A program made the position numbers and the translations under genes. 64,000 nucleotides of DNA from Echinicola strongylocentroti (lineage in GTDB: Bacteria > Bacteroidota > Bacteroidia > Cytophagales > Cyclobacteriaceae), in the NCBI RefSeq assembly GCF_003260975.1, contig NZ_CP030041.1:1277001-1341000 (forward strand), written 5' to 3'. The notes under the pieces are model-generated. The model made no database searches and was not told the DNA's origin. It saw nothing but the letters and a program-made list of their open reading frames with translations. Shown here piece after piece: positions 29,841 to 40,400 of the stretch (the first letter of the stretch is position 1; each line of letters begins with the position of its first letter).

Positions 29841-31652
29841 TTAATTTTCTGTTCGCTGAAGCCAAATTGCCCAGTCCTTCTCGGCACTCATTGGCGCATC
29901 GCCCAATTCTACATTTTGTCCTCCTGAGACAGTAAGCGTTTTGCCTTCTTGCAATGGCCCACCACTACGCGGATCGTACCATTTGACATCAAACCGTCCG
30001 TCGAGACTACCAAGGTCTATCTCAGCAGCTTGAGCAGCTTTCAAGTACACCACCACTTGGTCTTTTCCATCACTCAACACGTATCCTTCTCCTTTTACCA
30101 GCCACTCATCTCTGTTTTCCATCTTCCAATAAGGGATGTTTTGGCCAGTGAAGAAATCAAGACATATCCTTCCCTGATCCCAAAACTTGTCCCTCGACCT
30201 AAAGTCCTGACAAGTAAGGTCCGAATGGGCATGCTTATAGCCAAAGTACCACTCTGTACCCCATGCTCCCGCCATCATGGCTCCCCAAAGTCCATTTTGA
30301 CGGGCGTCATCATGTAAGGGGGCCTCTTCGTCGGGAAGCAACGAGTGTTGCGCATCTCCTGGCTCATCGCAAGCTACAGCCCACTGCTTACCTGCTTCCT
30401 TGCTGTCATTAAGGATCTTGAGAACGTTTTTATGTACATTGGCAAAATCCTTCCTATTGGTCTGTAAAGAGGCTCCGGTGAGTGGGGTATCTCCATAAAG
30501 CGGGTCAAACCATTTACCGTTATGGATCACAATATGGTGGTCATAGGGATCTACAGTCCGAACATAATCCGCCAACATCAGCCAATCCCTAGGTTCTAAT
30601 GGAAAAGTCCGTGGGGTCTTCACCCAGTCTCCTTGTTCCTCACAAAGGTTCCAGTTTAGCGCCAAATGGTGACCAAAACGTGCAATTAATTCCCGGTAAT
30701 ACAATTTGGTAAACATGCCTATTCCTCCATTGTCCAACAGTCCTTGGTTTTCGACTTCCAAGGTCTTGAAATGCAAAAACATGCCCAACTTGTCGGCATG
30801 CTCAAAGACCATCTCCCACTGATCGAGTTTAGAGACATCGTACCTGTCCCAAGTATCATAATCCACAAAAGGAAAAACATTCTGGTCATCACCGGATACG
30901 TTCATCGTCAGAAATGAAAAAGCATTGGCACCTTTCCCGTGAAGGTAATTGACCGCACCTATCAGGCCCTTCCCCTTTCCATTCTTCCATGTAGGGTCTC
31001 CGCTTTTCCAGTCTCCCACATGGGCCTGGTAGGTCTTTACCAAATCATCCTTATGGCCATCTTCGGCAAAATCCCCATCAAAGTCCGCAAATGCCAACAG
31101 GTTTTCTGGTGCGTCTGAACCGAATTTCAAGAAATATTCTCCAGTTCCCTTAAATTGAAGGTAACGCTCTCCAACGTAATCAAGCCGTCCCTTGCTTCTA
31201 AAATCCCTTCCTTCTTTATCGCTGGGAGCTATTATAAATTCCCCTTTTAAGCCATTGATTGAAGAAACGGGGCTGAGTTTGGAAGTATCCCTGAGTGCGG
31301 CCCATTTTCCTTCAAAAAACAGGACCTCATAATTCCATTCCCCTGTTTCATCCGGAGCAAAATGCGCCCTCCAGACATTGCCTTCGGTGGCACCGGATTC
31401 TCCTGCTTGTCCGTCAGCGGCAAAATAACCGGGAACCAAATACCTTTTTCCAGAGGCCTCATGGCGAAACTCCACATCAAATTTATATTGGAGAAAGGGG
31501 TTATCCTCATCCATTTCGCCCGCTTGGGGGCCTTCTACATCAAGGGTGACTTTATGCCATTTCTGCAGCTCTCCATGAAGACGCTGTCCATGTACAGTAT
31601 GCACTGCTAACAGTAGAAGAAAACCTACCAAGGCATTTTTATAGTGTATCAT
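29841..31652 (-). CDS. DUF5060-containing putative glycoside hydrolase
   Basis: This 603-aa exported protein has a signal peptide to about residue 22. An N-terminal DUF5060-type beta domain (about 25-120, VTLDVEGPQ and FRHEASGKRYLVPGYF) precedes a TIM-barrel-like region. That region has FLHFKTLEVENQ, LALNWNLCEEQGDW near 340, and AVACDEPGDAQHS near 420, whose Glu residues are candidate acid/base and nucleophile. A C-terminal beta domain resembles putative collagen-binding modules. The architecture resembles DUF5060/GH140-like enzymes. Substrate unknown; cotranscription with a sulfatase and a deoxysugar mutarotase suggests a fucose-type glycan. Confidence 0.75.
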   Translation of the reverse strand: MIHYKNALVGFLLLLAVHTVHGQRLHGELQKWHKVTLDVEGPQAGEMDEDNPFLQYKFDVEFRHEASGKRYLVPGYFAADGQAGESGATEGNVWRAHFAPDETGEWNYEVLFFEGKWAALRDTSKLSPVSSINGLKGEFIIAPSDKEGRDFRSKGRLDYVGERYLQFKGTGEYFLKFGSDAPENLLAFADFDGDFAEDGHKDDLVKTYQAHVGDWKSGDPTWKNGKGKGLIGAVNYLHGKGANAFSFLTMNVSGDDQNVFPFVDYDTWDRYDVSKLDQWEMVFEHADKLGMFLHFKTLEVENQGLLDNGGIGMFTKLYYRELIARFGHHLALNWNLCEEQGDWVKTPRTFPLEPRDWLMLADYVRTVDPYDHHIVIHNGKWFDPLYGDTPLTGASLQTNRKDFANVHKNVLKILNDSKEAGKQWAVACDEPGDAQHSLLPDEEAPLHDDARQNGLWGAMMAGAWGTEWYFGYKHAHSDLTCQDFRSRDKFWDQGRICLDFFTGQNIPYWKMENRDEWLVKGEGYVLSDGKDQVVVYLKAAQAAEIDLGSLDGRFDVKWYDPRSGGPLQEGKTLTVSGGQNVELGDAPMSAEKDWAIWLQRTEN

Positions 31653-31679
31653 AATGTCAAATTGGGTTATTATTGTTTT

Positions 31680-32078
31680 TTATTTTGAATGCGAAGACTT
31701 TAACTGACCTGATGCGGCTTCATAGGAAGCGTTTTGGTCCATTTCATAAATTCTCTCCATCAATTGCCATTTTTGATCCGCCGTTGCTGATTTATCGGAT
31801 TGTTGAAACTCCGCAACATAGCTTTCCCATTCCTCTTGCCTGGGCAACTTGGAAAGCCTTTCCATGGCCTTATCATGGTCAAAGTCAGCTACCGTGTCCA
31901 TGATCATAAACAAGGTGGCATCATAAATATAAATTTCCATATCCAAAATCCCTACTTCTTTCATACCAGCGGTTATTTCTGGCCATGCCTTCCCCATACC
32001 ATGTACTTCTTTATACCGAGCTATCAGTGCTGGATCATCTTTTAGCCTAAGCTGTTTACAGTATCTTTTATATTTCAT
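31680..32078 (-). CDS. L-rhamnose/L-fucose mutarotase family (RhaM-like)
   Basis: This 132-aa cytoplasmic protein of the RhaM/YiiL-type mutarotase family (formerly DUF718) has YKEVHGMGKAWPEI near the N-terminus, with His at about 26. The ferredoxin-like strand motif IYIYDATLFMIMDT and a WESYVAEF region follow. These enzymes interconvert anomers of 6-deoxy-L-sugars. Several homologs occur in L-fucose gene clusters, and with GH29 fucosidases nearby an L-fucose role is more likely than L-rhamnose, by context only. First gene of the operon with the DUF5060 protein (27 bp) and a sulfatase. Confidence 0.85.
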   Translation of the reverse strand: MKYKRYCKQLRLKDDPALIARYKEVHGMGKAWPEITAGMKEVGILDMEIYIYDATLFMIMDTVADFDHDKAMERLSKLPRQEEWESYVAEFQQSDKSATADQKWQLMERIYEMDQNASYEAASGQLKSSHSK

Positions 32079-32120
32079 GTGTTTATGTTGTTTTCTAAGG
32101 CCGTATGGAATCTAGCATGA

Positions 32121-32295
32121 TTTATCCCGGAATATGCATTAGCCTATCTGTTGCGACCTTAAACTGCTTCAAAATCAGCCGTTTCACTTTAGTTTTCGGC
32201 ATAACCGTAGCGGTGCTACCCTAATGCCTCCAAACTAACTGATTTTCTTGCAATTTCAGCTCTCACTACGATTCCTAACGCATATTCCGGGTTTA
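32121..32295. repeat. Intergenic inverted-end repeat, copy R4 (A subtype)
   Basis: This 175-bp copy is close to R3 with a few substitutions, one of which (GTGCTACCC for GTGCTACGC) weakens the central hairpin. The ends are ATCCCGGAATATGCATTAG and GCATATTCCGGGTTTA. It lies between the 3' end of GH29-1 and the start of the mutarotase gene. Confidence 0.85.
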
Positions 32296-32365
32296 TAATC
32301 ATCCCAGTGTGTGAGCTATTCATCATATTCGATTTTATATAGCCTTTTGATTTTTATCGGAAACT

Positions 32366-32399
32366 AAAAAAAGCAGGAAGGTAACCTTCCTACTTTTTT
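32366..32399 (-). terminator. Terminator after GH29-1 (possibly bidirectional)
   Basis: AGGAAGGT (32375-32382) and ACCTTCCT (32384-32391) form a tight stem, flanked by a run of A on one side and T on the other, so it could work on both strands. It lies 34 bp 3' of the minus-strand fucosidase stop. Confidence 0.8.
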
Positions 32400-32432
32400 C
32401 AATTAAACCCTATTAATCAATCAAGTTATCCA

Positions 32433-33968
32433 CTAATTAAGTTTGATTTTGAACACATAAGCAAAATCCCCGGGCTTATTGTCCGGTAGGTCTATAAGGA
32501 GGTGCTCCTCTCCCTGCTTCCAAGTCAACTGGCCATCATGCCCCAGTAAGGTTACTTCCTTTATTTCCTGGTCCAGCAGGTCACTTCCAGCCCTGAAGGA
32601 TTCGATCTCCGCTTTACCTGAATCCGGCCAGTCCATTGCTATCGCATAGATGTTTCCGTCTTTTTGGGTAAACCTAAAATCTTTGCCTGTAAGGTCTTTG
32701 TTCTTGCCTTCGGTATGGTGTCCAGTAGCCACCTCTGTCGGTCCTTCCCCGAAGGTTTTCCAGTGGGTGGTTCCATAAATGGCTTCCCCATTTTGGTCAA
32801 GCCACTTACCAATGGCCAACAGTACTTCTTTTTGGTCTTCAGGAATGGTACCGTCGGCTTTTGGTCCCACATTCAGTAGCAGGCAACCGTTCTTACTGAC
32901 GATGTCAATCAAATCATCCACAATGGTATTGGGAGTTTTGGATATCCAATTGGACACGTAGCCCCAAGAATTAGCACCGATAGAAGTATCGGTTTGCCAA
33001 GGATATTCATGGATGTCCGACATTTTACCCCGCTCTAGGTCCAGCACATTAGTGCCTGGAGGGTAGGATTCAAAATCATCGAAGTTTTTATTTTGCAAGA
33101 CTACCTCTTTGCCCCAATCGAGTCCTTTATTATAGTAATAAGCCGCAAGCTTGGGATGGTAAGGTCTATATTCTTCCCGATCAAGGACAAAGTCAAACCA
33201 AAGCACATCAGGCTGGTAATTATCGATGATTTCCTTGGTTCGCTTCCACCAAAGTTCGAGAAACTGCTCGTCCGCTGGCACATACGGAGAATGGGACCTT
33301 CCATATAAATCACTGAAGGTTTGGTCTGAGGCATCGCCGGTTTTGTTGAAGTAGTCCCAGTTGAATGCAAAATGGGACGAAGCACCTACCTTGAGCCCTT
33401 GCTCTCGGCCTTCTTTGACCAGCTCACCCAAAATATCCTGCTTTGGCCCCATCTCTACGGCGTCCCATTTCGTGTGACTGGACTGGTACATCGCAAACCC
33501 ATCATGGTGCTCGGCTACTGGAACGATGTATTTTGCCCCTGCCTTTTTGAACAAGTCGATCCACTCCTTGGCATCGAAATTCTCTGCGGTAAACATAGGG
33601 ATGAAGTCCTTGTACCCAAACTCATCAAGCTCTCCCCAGTTTTCGACATGGTAGTCATAAATCTCTGAAGGTTTCTCACTGACGATTTCCCCCTTTGGAT
33701 TCCAAACTACCGAATCCATGTACATCAATCGAGGATACCATTCTGACCCGTAAGCAGGAACAGCATATGGTCCCCAGTGGATAAAAATCCCCAATTTAGC
33801 ATCCTTAAACCATTCAGGAACTTCATATTGCTTTAAGGAGTCCCAATTCTCCTCAAATCTAGGCTCTTCACTGGCCTTTTGTTCTTTGCCATCGCTGGCA
33901 CACCCACTTCCTCCCATGGACCACGCAACAGCCAAGGCGGAAAGGATCATGCTTGTTCGTTTTTTCAT
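32433..33968 (-). CDS. GH29 alpha-L-fucosidase-like lipoprotein 1
   Basis: This 511-aa lipoprotein has a lipobox near Cys23 (MGGSGCAS). GH29 markers are AKLGIFIHWGPYAVPAYGSEWY near the N-terminus, the sugar-binding EHHDGFAMY, and the nucleophile Asp in VLWFDFVLD. The terminal beta-sandwich is also present. The retaining mechanism releases alpha-L-fucose or, in some members, L-galactose. The intact double His makes it the most canonical of the three GH29 proteins here. It has its own terminator, and the terminator of the SusC2D2 operon lies just upstream, so it is probably its own transcription unit. Confidence 0.93.
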   Translation of the reverse strand: MKKRTSMILSALAVAWSMGGSGCASDGKEQKASEEPRFEENWDSLKQYEVPEWFKDAKLGIFIHWGPYAVPAYGSEWYPRLMYMDSVVWNPKGEIVSEKPSEIYDYHVENWGELDEFGYKDFIPMFTAENFDAKEWIDLFKKAGAKYIVPVAEHHDGFAMYQSSHTKWDAVEMGPKQDILGELVKEGREQGLKVGASSHFAFNWDYFNKTGDASDQTFSDLYGRSHSPYVPADEQFLELWWKRTKEIIDNYQPDVLWFDFVLDREEYRPYHPKLAAYYYNKGLDWGKEVVLQNKNFDDFESYPPGTNVLDLERGKMSDIHEYPWQTDTSIGANSWGYVSNWISKTPNTIVDDLIDIVSKNGCLLLNVGPKADGTIPEDQKEVLLAIGKWLDQNGEAIYGTTHWKTFGEGPTEVATGHHTEGKNKDLTGKDFRFTQKDGNIYAIAMDWPDSGKAEIESFRAGSDLLDQEIKEVTLLGHDGQLTWKQGEEHLLIDLPDNKPGDFAYVFKIKLN

Positions 33969-33995
33969 TACTTATTTTATTAATATCTCTGTGCT

Positions 33996-34045
33996 TATAA
34001 AAAACCCTATAGGTAGATCAGGCACCGCCTCCCACCTATAGGGTT
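33996..34045 (-). terminator. Terminator of the SusC2D2 operon
   Basis: AACCCTATAGGT (34003-34014) pairs perfectly over 12 bp with 34034-34045 across a 19-nt loop, and is followed on the minus strand by a run of six T. It lies 11 bp after the stop of the surface lipoprotein gene. Confidence 0.88.
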
Positions 34046-34055
34046 ACCTCATTAA

Positions 34056-35606
34056 TTATGGTCTGACTTCTTTTTCCATCACCCAAAAATCATCAAAATA
34101 GAAAGTGCCATTTCCCGGTATTTGGAGCATAAATCGTCTATTGGCATCACCTTGTATCGCCTCATATTCGGTGGTCACTTCCACCCACTCTCCTCGTGGT
34201 TTGTCCGCTGCGGACTCCCAAAACTGCTTCCAGTTAGGCAATAACCAAAGGCTTACACTTGGAGCTGTCGTGCCCTCTTCTACATATATTTTATACTTGA
34301 ACAAGTAGGTTTTGCCAGGCTCTAAACTAAATGGTGCATTGATACTATGGATTTTACCACCAGCATGCTCTTCATTTTTTATCACTTTGAGGCTGTAATC
34401 TCCTGTCGCGGCCAATTCAGTGGTAAACGCTACTTCGGAATCATTGTCCCACATGGCCTTCCAGCCAGCACCGCCGTCTTCAAAACCATATGCGGTGTTA
34501 TCCAACAGGTTAGCCGAATGCATGACTACGGGGATATCCGTAAATGCTTTAGGCGTTCGTTCATCTACAGAGGCAAGTTCACCTCCCGCAAAACTCACGG
34601 TCACCACATCGGGACGGTAAATTTCCTGTGCCAATTTGATATCCAGCTTGGTAGGATTGGCCGCATAAGGCTGTACGGAAGTTATATCAAAAACCTCTCC
34701 ATTTACCTTTACCGTAAATAATTCCTCTCCTCCAGAGAAAGGTTTAAATTCTCCATTAAAAGACATTCGCAGGGTTTGATCTTCCAGCTCGACGATGTCT
34801 TCTGTCAATTCAAAAGGCTTACTGGAAGGAATGACCTTAATCGGATTTGGAATGGTGTCCCTGCCAGTTCCCGGAGGTATGGTTTCGCCAGTCCTTGAAG
34901 CGGTTAGTATAGCTCTATAAACTCCGAGCTTATTGAAAGGGATCAACGCCACAGAATCAGCACTGTTGTTCACGACTTCTTCCGTGTCCACATTTCGGAT
35001 TTGCCAGTTTCGTGCATTTGGACGTCCTTGGGTAGACCTATCGATAAACGCCACTTCAGTACCAGCCTCTACAAACAAGGTATCCTCACCTCTGGCAATC
35101 GTTTCTTCCAGGTACTTCATTTCTGCTTCTGCCCTGATCGAGTCATAAACATCCACCATAAAAGCAGTGTCCATCACCCAAAACTCTCCATCCCACTTGG
35201 TGCTGACGGTATCCAAACCTCTGAAGGCCACCGAATCCCTAAACTTATTGACCAACCGGACATACTGGATACCGGGATTTTGAAACAGCACGTGAATGGT
35301 TTTCTCTGTAGAGACCGTATCACCTTCATTGATGATGAATTCGGTAAGGATGGTGTCATTTCGACTTATCGGTCCTTCCAAAAAGAAATTGCCACTATCG
35401 ATAGACCAAGTATGCGCTACAGCTCCCTGAGACAGATCGGAAAAACTCTCAAACTGTCCCACACTGGTAACGTACGATGGTTCTCTAAGGAAACTGGTAT
35501 ACCATCCCACATCCGAAAATTCGGTGGGTGCTATATACTCATCTTCTACACAGGAATGAAGCCCTGCGATAAAAACAAACACTAATAATATATATCTTCT
35601 TTTCAT
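34056..35606 (-). CDS. Surface glycan-binding-protein-like lipoprotein (SusE/F position)
   Basis: This 516-aa lipoprotein has lipobox Cys19 (FIAGLHSCVED). No catalytic motif is visible. The central part looks like two or three Ig/PKD-type beta domains (AEVAFIDRSTQGRPNARNW and FELTEDIVELEDQTLRM). The last 150 residues resemble a CBM4/9-type jelly roll (FEDGGAGWKAMWDN, then a closing FYFDDFWVMEKE). Position directly after SusD2 (23 bp) is where SusE/F or other surface glycan-binding proteins sit. I infer that it helps hold the polysaccharide at the surface. Family not identified with certainty. Confidence 0.72.
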   Translation of the reverse strand: MKRRYILLVFVFIAGLHSCVEDEYIAPTEFSDVGWYTSFLREPSYVTSVGQFESFSDLSQGAVAHTWSIDSGNFFLEGPISRNDTILTEFIINEGDTVSTEKTIHVLFQNPGIQYVRLVNKFRDSVAFRGLDTVSTKWDGEFWVMDTAFMVDVYDSIRAEAEMKYLEETIARGEDTLFVEAGTEVAFIDRSTQGRPNARNWQIRNVDTEEVVNNSADSVALIPFNKLGVYRAILTASRTGETIPPGTGRDTIPNPIKVIPSSKPFELTEDIVELEDQTLRMSFNGEFKPFSGGEELFTVKVNGEVFDITSVQPYAANPTKLDIKLAQEIYRPDVVTVSFAGGELASVDERTPKAFTDIPVVMHSANLLDNTAYGFEDGGAGWKAMWDNDSEVAFTTELAATGDYSLKVIKNEEHAGGKIHSINAPFSLEPGKTYLFKYKIYVEEGTTAPSVSLWLLPNWKQFWESAADKPRGEWVEVTTEYEAIQGDANRRFMLQIPGNGTFYFDDFWVMEKEVRP

Positions 35607-35629
35607 GATCAGGTTCTTTTTGGGTTAGT

Positions 35630-37390
35630 TTAGTCTTCTCCTCCTATTTGCGGATTGGCCACGATCTCAGAATTAGGTATCGGCCAATAAGCATGCTCAG
35701 AGGCAATATAGTTGGAGGCAGCTTGCTGGTAATCCATTAGGATCTCCGACTCCATTTCCTCGGTCGTCAACACCGATGCCCACCTGGTCACGCTTTGTCC
35801 ATTACTATTGACGAATGCAAAATTATCTGTATAGTACCTTCTTTGCGAAAGCTCTTCAAAGCGATCTTTGGTAATGCCCCATCTGCGCAAATCTATGGTC
35901 CTGATGGCATTGCCCTCCAAGGACAATTCAAGCGGTCTTTCCACATACATCAAGTGGTCCATTAGCGATTGGACATCATAGGTTTGGTTGTCATGTGCGG
36001 CAGCGGGATATTCACCCGTTCCATCCATTCCCAATAATTGTAGCGCAGACCTGTGCCTCACCCTATTGATGTAGGTCATGGCTTCTTCTACATTTCCATC
36101 TCCCATCAATAAGGCCTCTGCATACATCAAGTACACATCAGCGAGCCGGATTACCCGCACATTGACACCGGAACGTAAATTAGGCACAATATCCTTTTCG
36201 TCCTCTACAATCTCCCAATTCGAATATTTCCTGAAATAACCTGTTTCTTTATTATTAAAGGCGGTAGCTTCAGCAGTACTGGTACCATAATATTCCAAAT
36301 CCGTATCATCCACCAATGCGATGGAGTACGAAGTCCTCAACGAATACTTTCTTAATCGTGTAGATCCATCTTCATCCACCACGTAATTCCTTGGATCATT
36401 AATATCCACAGGGTCCTCCTTATAGGCCATGATCAACCAGCAGCTTGGATAAATAGACCTCCATCCTCCTACGGGGCTAACGGCAAAGTTCAAGCTGTTG
36501 GACACCTGCTCCTCTGCCCAGACGGAAATTTCCGATTTATAGGCAAGGGAATAATTGATCTCCAAGATGCTTTCACTATTTAGCTCATTGGTCGTGGTGA
36601 AGTTATCACCGATATTTTCGGTCAATGCGTATCCGTATGCTGGATTTTCCATCACATCTTCAAAATACTCCATAGCCTGTGAATAATTTTCATTATACAG
36701 ATGGCTCTTTCCCAGTACCGCAGCGGCAGCCCCCGCTGTCACCCTGCCTTGGTCAATATCCCTGCTATAGGAAGGTGGTAAATGCTCATGGGCGTATTCA
36801 AGATCCGCCAAGTAAAAAGCCATTACCTCTTCCTTGGGTTTCACTGGTTGGTAGAATTCCTCTTCATTTTGCGGAACAAAATCGAAGATGGGTACATTTC
36901 CTTCATTAAAACCCGTGGACAAATAGAAGTAGAAAAGCCCTCTGAAAAACCTCGCTTGGGCGAGTATGGTATTGGCCCTTTCCTGACTGCTTTCATCTTT
37001 TAGTGTAGGAATCAATTCTTCTGAGGCCACGATGACCTGATTGGCCCTGAAGATACCTTTATACAAGGCGTCCCATTTATTATTGGGCGTACTGGATGAT
37101 TCATTGAATTCCTGCAAGTAATACTGGTTACTGGTATTGGGCCTTCCCCAGCCAGGCCAAGTCATGTCACTTCGATTGTATTCATCGGAAATGGCAAGTA
37201 GGTTTTGATTTTTAAATGCATTGTAAACCCCTATCAACCCGGCATCCAAGTCATCGACGGTTTTCCAAAAACTCTCCGTAGACATTTCATTTGGATTTAC
37301 TTCTTCCAGAAAATCACTGCATCCCGTGCCCATGCCCAGTATGGGGAGAGCACATAACATTATTTTATATAGGTTATTTCTAAGTTTCAT
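35630..37390 (-). CDS. SusD/RagB surface glycan-binding lipoprotein 2
   Basis: This 586-aa lipoprotein has lipobox GMGTGCSDF (Cys24). The family traits are FFRGLFYFYLSTGF in the TPR-like helical core and the RagB C-terminal motif (MYVERPLELSLEGNAIRTIDLRRWG). It starts 12 bp after SusC2, whose channel it covers. SusD1 and SusD3 are clearly different in sequence, so the three pairs probably recognise different oligosaccharides. Confidence 0.96.
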   Translation of the reverse strand: MKLRNNLYKIMLCALPILGMGTGCSDFLEEVNPNEMSTESFWKTVDDLDAGLIGVYNAFKNQNLLAISDEYNRSDMTWPGWGRPNTSNQYYLQEFNESSSTPNNKWDALYKGIFRANQVIVASEELIPTLKDESSQERANTILAQARFFRGLFYFYLSTGFNEGNVPIFDFVPQNEEEFYQPVKPKEEVMAFYLADLEYAHEHLPPSYSRDIDQGRVTAGAAAAVLGKSHLYNENYSQAMEYFEDVMENPAYGYALTENIGDNFTTTNELNSESILEINYSLAYKSEISVWAEEQVSNSLNFAVSPVGGWRSIYPSCWLIMAYKEDPVDINDPRNYVVDEDGSTRLRKYSLRTSYSIALVDDTDLEYYGTSTAEATAFNNKETGYFRKYSNWEIVEDEKDIVPNLRSGVNVRVIRLADVYLMYAEALLMGDGNVEEAMTYINRVRHRSALQLLGMDGTGEYPAAAHDNQTYDVQSLMDHLMYVERPLELSLEGNAIRTIDLRRWGITKDRFEELSQRRYYTDNFAFVNSNGQSVTRWASVLTTEEMESEILMDYQQAASNYIASEHAYWPIPNSEIVANPQIGGED

Positions 37391-37402
37391 ACCATGTTCA
37401 TT

Positions 37403-40400
37403 TTAAAAGTCAAACTGTATACCTGCTCTGTACTGGGCCGAAATCGGATAGTTTCCTTTATCTATTCCTCTCGTGTTCAGCCCATCATTGCCCACTTCTG
37501 GATCAAATCCATCATAGGAGGTTATCGTCAGTGGATTTTGGGCGGCGATATACACGCGGAAATTCCTTACACCGACTTTATTGGTTATTCCCGATGGGAT
37601 GGTGTAGCCCAGTGCCACATTACGCAGCCTGATAAAGGTGCCGTCTTCTATCCAGTAGTCCGTATATCCACGGTAATTTTCATGGTCCCTACCCCTATAA
37701 GCAGGTATGGTAGAGGTAGTATTTTGTGGTGACCATTGATAGAGGATATCCAAATGCGTTCCTTGCTTATAGGCATACGCTTTGCTTCCGTTGATGATCT
37801 CTCCCCCAAAGGCACCGTACCACTGCATGGAAAGATCAAAACCTTTATAATCCGCATTGAGGTTTAGTCCCATCTCAAACTCCGGCATGCCGCTACCTGC
37901 ATACACCCGATCGTCATTATTGATAAGGCCATCACCTGCATCAGGCACGCCATCACCATCGGTATCGACAGTCAGGGCGTCCACGTATTTCAGGTCACCC
38001 ATCTTGGCGGTGGGCATGATTTCGCGATACTCCTGAAGCTCTTCCTGGGAAGTAATCAAACCATCTGTCTTGAGCACGAAAAACGCCCCTGCCTCGTAAC
38101 CTTCTTTCAGCACGGTCACCAAGTCTTCATTGGGAAGTCCGCTGGTCACGGTACTTCCAGATAGATAGGCGATTTTATTGGCTCCGCTCATCTTGGTGAT
38201 CTTGTTATTGTTCTTACCGAAAGTAAGCCCTGCCGACCAGGAGAACTTCCCTTTGTGGCGGTAATTTGCCGTAAACTCCATCCCCCGGTTATTCATATTC
38301 CCTACATTCAGGATGACAGTAGCATTACTGCCGGCACCTGTAGTGGGAGGAAGCAGCAACGGAAACAGCATGTCTTTCTTGTTGGTGTTATAAAAATCAG
38401 CTGAAAAGGTAAACTTGTTCTCAAAAAAAGCAAGATCAAATCCCAAGTTGGCCTGTTCGGTAGTTTCCCATTTGACATTTTCATTGGCAAATGCCGTCTG
38501 TATGGCTCCCAACACCAAATGATCACTGCCTTCTGGGCCAAAAACGTAATCCTTTGCCAAACTAATGGTAGCCGCATTACTGTAATCCAAGAAATTTTGG
38601 TTACCGGTGGTACCGAAGCTACCACGGATTTTAAAGCTATTGGCCACAGGGGCTAGGGAATTCCAAAAATCCTCGTCTGACACATTCCATCCAGCAGATA
38701 CAGACGGGAAAACTCCCCACCTATAATCTTTCGAAAACCTGCTCGAACCATCTCTTCTTGCACTGACGCTAAGTAGGTACTTACCTTTATAATCGTATTG
38801 CGCCCTGCCCAAGAAGCCAATGAGGGAGTTGACACGGTCCTGTCCATAACCACTTCCTGAACCGACATTGGGATCCAGTGTGGCGCCGTTGAGTACTAGG
38901 ACATCATTACTGATCAAGTCAAACTTCTCCGCAAAGAAAGAAGTGTACTCATACCGCTCCATGGAAAAAAGCCCCAAGACCTTCAAACTATGCTCACCGA
39001 ACTTTTTATGGTAGTTCAGTGTGGTCTCAGAAGTAAAGCTCTTGGACCGATCACTGAAGTTATAGATGCCCGACCTTACGGTAGTGGGCAGAAGCTCCCC
39101 TAACTCATTGTACACCTTAAACAGGGGATTTACCCGCACGCGGGTATTATTGGTGATACTGCCCCCCATTCGGCTCATGATATTGAAGGATTTTGACAGG
39201 TTGTACCTCGCTTGGAAGAATCCGTTGAAGTGATCGCCACTCCTGACATCGGTTTGCTTCATCCTAGCGGCCATATAGCTCAGGTTCAATGCATCATTGG
39301 TAGAGCCACTGGCATCTGAAATGGTGGAAGCACTCGGGTCGATTTCTTGCTGATAAGGCTTTTGCTTGTAGGCGTCCAGTAGGAAGTTCCAAGGGGCGTA
39401 CTCCTGTTCTTCTAGCCTGATACCAAGCCCAGTATTGATCACCCATTTACCTTTGGTATAACCCGTATTTGCCCGGATGTTAAACCGGTCAAACCCCGAA
39501 TTAATGATCACACCTTCTTGGTTAAAGTAAGTACCCGTGATATTGTAATTTAATCCTTCTTTGCCACCAGAGATGTTCAAACTGTGATTTTGTATAGTCG
39601 CATTGTCATTCTGAATAATACCTGCCCAATCGGTGTCATTGGTAAAGCTATAGAGGTTGTTTTCCAATGGTGTCCATGAATTCCCGTAGTTGGTTCCGTT
39701 TTGGTTGTATTTGCTCAAGAACTCCGAATACATGTACTGGTCAAAATTCATAAGAGGAACATCGGAAGTGATTTTTTGAACCCCATAATAACTATCCAGC
39801 CCTACTTTCATGACGCCTGCCTTGCCCTGCTTGGTAGTGATGAGGATCACTCCACCAGCACCACGTGTACCATAAATAGCGGCTGAAGCGGCATCTTTGA
39901 GAATATCTATCGATTCGATCTCATTCATACTGAGTTTAGGGTCGCCATTATAGGGAATACCATCTACCACATACAGAGGTGCGCTGTTTCCGGTGACAGA
40001 GCTCAGTCCCCGGATGACGATATTGGAGCTGGACCCCGGCTCTCCAGAAGAGGCGGTGACATTTACACCTGCCACCTGTCCTTGCAGGGCTGTACCTAGA
40101 TCGGCTGTGGCAGATCTAGTCAGCGTCTCACCATCCACATTTCCTACCGCACCAGTGACTTCCTTTTTTTTCTGGGTACCATACCCGATCACGACGACTT
40201 CTTCCAGTGATTCGATATTGATATCCATCACGAGATCCATCTTGGTTTCATCGGTCACCACCACCTTTTGGGTAAGGTAGCCTATCGATGAAAATACTAA
40301 GGTAGTTTCCTTATTGGGGACCATTATTTTATAGTTTCCGTCAATGTCCGTGACGGTCCCTTGGCCGGTGCCTTCTATGATGATATTGACACCAGGAAGG

